Shown piece after piece: positions 14,788 through 16,030 of a stretch of 16,030 nucleotides of DNA. Each line of letters opens with the position of its first letter. The first letter of the stretch is position 1. The stretch lies in contig DJMM01000035.1 in assembly GCA_002435365.1 (NCBI GenBank), positions 73,409 through 89,438 of the forward strand, in the 5' to 3' direction. The DNA is from Ignavibacteriales bacterium UBA6490. Lineage in GTDB: Bacteria; Bacteroidota; Ignavibacteria; Ignavibacteriales; Ignavibacteriaceae. The position numbers and the translations under genes are program-made. Below the pieces are notes generated by a model, which made no database searches, was not told the DNA's origin, and worked only from the letters and a program-made list of their open reading frames with translations.

Positions 14788-15579
14788 TTAATTTTTATCT
14801 ATCTTGCTGTAATCCAGCTCGGAACCGAGCACGCTGTGCGGTATGAGAAATATTATCAGCATAAGCACTGCAGCTGCTATAACCCAGAATTTCGGTTTTT
14901 GATTACGGAATACCTTGTATCCTGCAATAACCCATCCGATTAATGCTATAAGGGTTTTATTGTCCGTTAAATCGTAACCGAACGGTACACCCGTCCACAG
15001 AGCGCCGAAAGCGTAAAGCTGGGTCAGCGGACCGAAAATCATTCCTCCCAGGATTAGTGTAATTAGTGTCCACCATGTTAATGTTTTTAGCCTGCTTTCG
15101 TTTATAAAAGCTTCCATACCGGTTCTTACTGAAAACAGCATCGCACAAAAAATCAATATTATATGCGGAACAAGTATCAGCGGCGGAACATCTCCTTTAT
15201 ACCTTGTAACTACATTATGATCGGGAGGAAGTCTGTATTCCTCATTATTTCTGTTTGTAACCACATAGTATTCAAGTTTGCCGGCAGGCGGCTGTGCAGG
15301 GAGGTTTGCCGAAACTTTATTTTCCGAGTACTGCATCTTAATTACAGTAAATTCATCATTTGTTTTATACCTTTTCCAGTGAAGATATGCCTCCTCACCC
15401 GGATTTTCTGCAGGGATTTCAACAACCTGATCGGAAGATGATGAATGACTGCGTTCAAAGTTGTATGCAATACCGTTGTGAGTATCGGCTTCAGGGTAAG
15501 TCGGACCGGATATTTTCTGATAATATGCGCTCGCTAATGTAATTATAAGGGCGGCTGCCCAGTATAAAGCTTTTTTCAT
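14788..15579 (-). CDS. Membrane protein of unknown function with N-terminal extracytoplasmic domain
   Basis: A 263-residue protein that I cannot assign to a named family. Residues 4-20 are hydrophobic (a signal anchor, or a signal peptide ending ASA). Residues about 20-130 are a soluble, probably periplasmic beta-rich domain with YLHWKRYKTNDEFT and ANLPAQPPAGKLEYYVVTNR. Then four hydrophobic segments follow at about 131-150, 166-184, 208-225 and 231-251. Between the second and third of these is GPLTQLYAFGALWTGVPFGYDLTDNKT (184-198 onward), rich in conserved-looking aromatic and glycine residues, which suggests a functional site. No cofactor-binding histidine pattern is evident. The start lies 4 bp after the stop of the ArsC-type gene, so they are probably cotranscribed. 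Confidence 0.75.
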   Translation of the reverse strand: MKKALYWAAALIITLASAYYQKISGPTYPEADTHNGIAYNFERSHSSSSDQVVEIPAENPGEEAYLHWKRYKTNDEFTVIKMQYSENKVSANLPAQPPAGKLEYYVVTNRNNEEYRLPPDHNVVTRYKGDVPPLILVPHIILIFCAMLFSVRTGMEAFINESRLKTLTWWTLITLILGGMIFGPLTQLYAFGALWTGVPFGYDLTDNKTLIALIGWVIAGYKVFRNQKPKFWVIAAAVLMLIIFLIPHSVLGSELDYSKIDKN

Positions 15580-15583
15580 ATTG

Positions 15584-15937
15584 CTACTCGAAAAGTAAAT
15601 TTACTCTTTCAGCCGGACGTGCAAGAACTGCCTTGCTGCCCATTTCAACTATGGGACGCTGAATAAGATCAGGCTCAAGCACCAAAAGTTCAATAATATC
15701 ATCCTCGGTGTAATTCTTGTGTGCAAGATCCAGCTGCTTATACATCTTATCTGTTTTTCTTAACAGCCCGGAAGCAGGAATATTCATTTTTTTCAGAAGA
15801 TTTTTCAGTTTAACCTTTGTGAATGGATATACGTAATAATCTATCTGCTCATAAGGTATACCTTTCTGAAAAAGGATATTGGATACTGCCCTGCAGGTTG
15901 TACAGGAATGTTTTTCGTAAACTGTAATTTTATCCAT
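15584..15937 (-). CDS. ArsC/Spx-type reductase
   Basis: A 117-residue thioredoxin-fold protein of the ArsC family. C12 in SCTTCRAVS and arginines R60 (GLLRKTDKMY), R94 (LIQRPIVEMG) and R107 (VLARPAE) fall on the same numbers as the catalytic C12, R60, R94 and R107 of plasmid ArsC of E. coli. Glutaredoxin-linked arsenate reduction is therefore possible. However, C15 makes a CxxC motif, more like Spx and some uncharacterised ArsC relatives, and no other arsenic gene is nearby. AGAGG lies only 3 nt before the ATG. It leads the minus-strand pair with the unknown membrane protein. The family call is firm; the substrate is open. Confidence 0.88.
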   Translation of the reverse strand: MDKITVYEKHSCTTCRAVSNILFQKGIPYEQIDYYVYPFTKVKLKNLLKKMNIPASGLLRKTDKMYKQLDLAHKNYTEDDIIELLVLEPDLIQRPIVEMGSKAVLARPAERVNLLFE

Positions 15938-16023
15938 ATACCTCTGATACCGGAAAATTTTTAATCCTCTAATATAAAGAAAATTAGTGTCTAAAAATCA
16001 AAGGTTGTTATGAAGGATTATTT

Positions 16024-16030
16024 ATGATTG
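16024..16030 (+). CDS. Possible start of a divergent gene cut by the window edge
   Basis: AAGGA at 16013-16017 is followed after 6 nt by ATG at 16024, then ATT. An upstream ATG at 16010 runs into a stop after five codons and is not a gene. Only Met-Ile is visible, so nothing can be said of the product. The intervening 15938-16023 would hold divergent promoters, but no clear -35/-10 pair could be picked. Confidence 0.3.

Noticed and set aside
16010..16027. ATG at 16010 as the start of the right-edge gene
   Set aside because: It meets a TGA stop after five codons; the ATG at 16024 with a well-spaced AAGGA is the better candidate.

Overview
The window looks like a chromosomal segment from the Ignavibacteria/Chlorobi side of the Bacteroidota. 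The main reasons are two secreted proteins ending in a type IX secretion (T9SS) sorting domain that opens with the motif YPNPFNPST, a uppS-bamA-ompH-ompH-lpxD envelope cluster, and many exported proteins with glutamine right after the predicted signal-peptide cleavage site. This placement is by sequence character only; no database was searched. Almost everything is on the + strand, gaps are short, and there are no rRNA, tRNA, CRISPR or insertion-sequence features that I can see.

Layout. (1) 1-1648: the C-terminal half of a branched-chain aminotransferase, overlapped by a secreted alkaline phosphatase. (2) 1649-1924: the longest gene-free gap, holding a mixed-orientation array of 11-bp repeats followed by a good sigma70-type promoter with an inverted repeat over its -10 box. 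(3) 1925-3248: lexA, a very small WYL-like protein, and a protein resembling a PD-(D/E)XK nuclease fold without the usual catalytic E-x-K. (4) 3403-8976: a promoter, then uppS, bamA, two ompH/skp paralogues and lpxD, a cell-envelope module linking undecaprenyl-phosphate synthesis, outer-membrane protein insertion, periplasmic chaperones and lipid A synthesis. (5) 9171-9617: a small CoA-binding-fold protein. (6) 9673-14726: a tight five-gene cluster of exported proteins: a PEGA plus thioredoxin-like (Omp28-like) lipoprotein, an Omp28-like T9SS cargo, a short T9SS cargo with a cysteine pair, a TlpA-like thioredoxin and an outer-membrane beta-barrel. It ends at a strong bidirectional terminator. 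(7) 14788-15937, minus strand: an ArsC-type reductase followed by an unknown membrane protein. A divergent + strand gene may begin at the last bases.

Two units merit attention as possibly undescribed systems. The lexA-linked trio puts a stand-alone WYL-like domain and a degenerate nuclease-like protein under what looks like LexA control. The 9673-14726 cluster puts three different CxxC thioredoxin-fold proteins together with a cysteine-bearing T9SS substrate and barrel, suggesting a thiol-disulfide pathway of the periplasm, outer membrane and cell surface. Both functional readings are inference from sequence and gene order.
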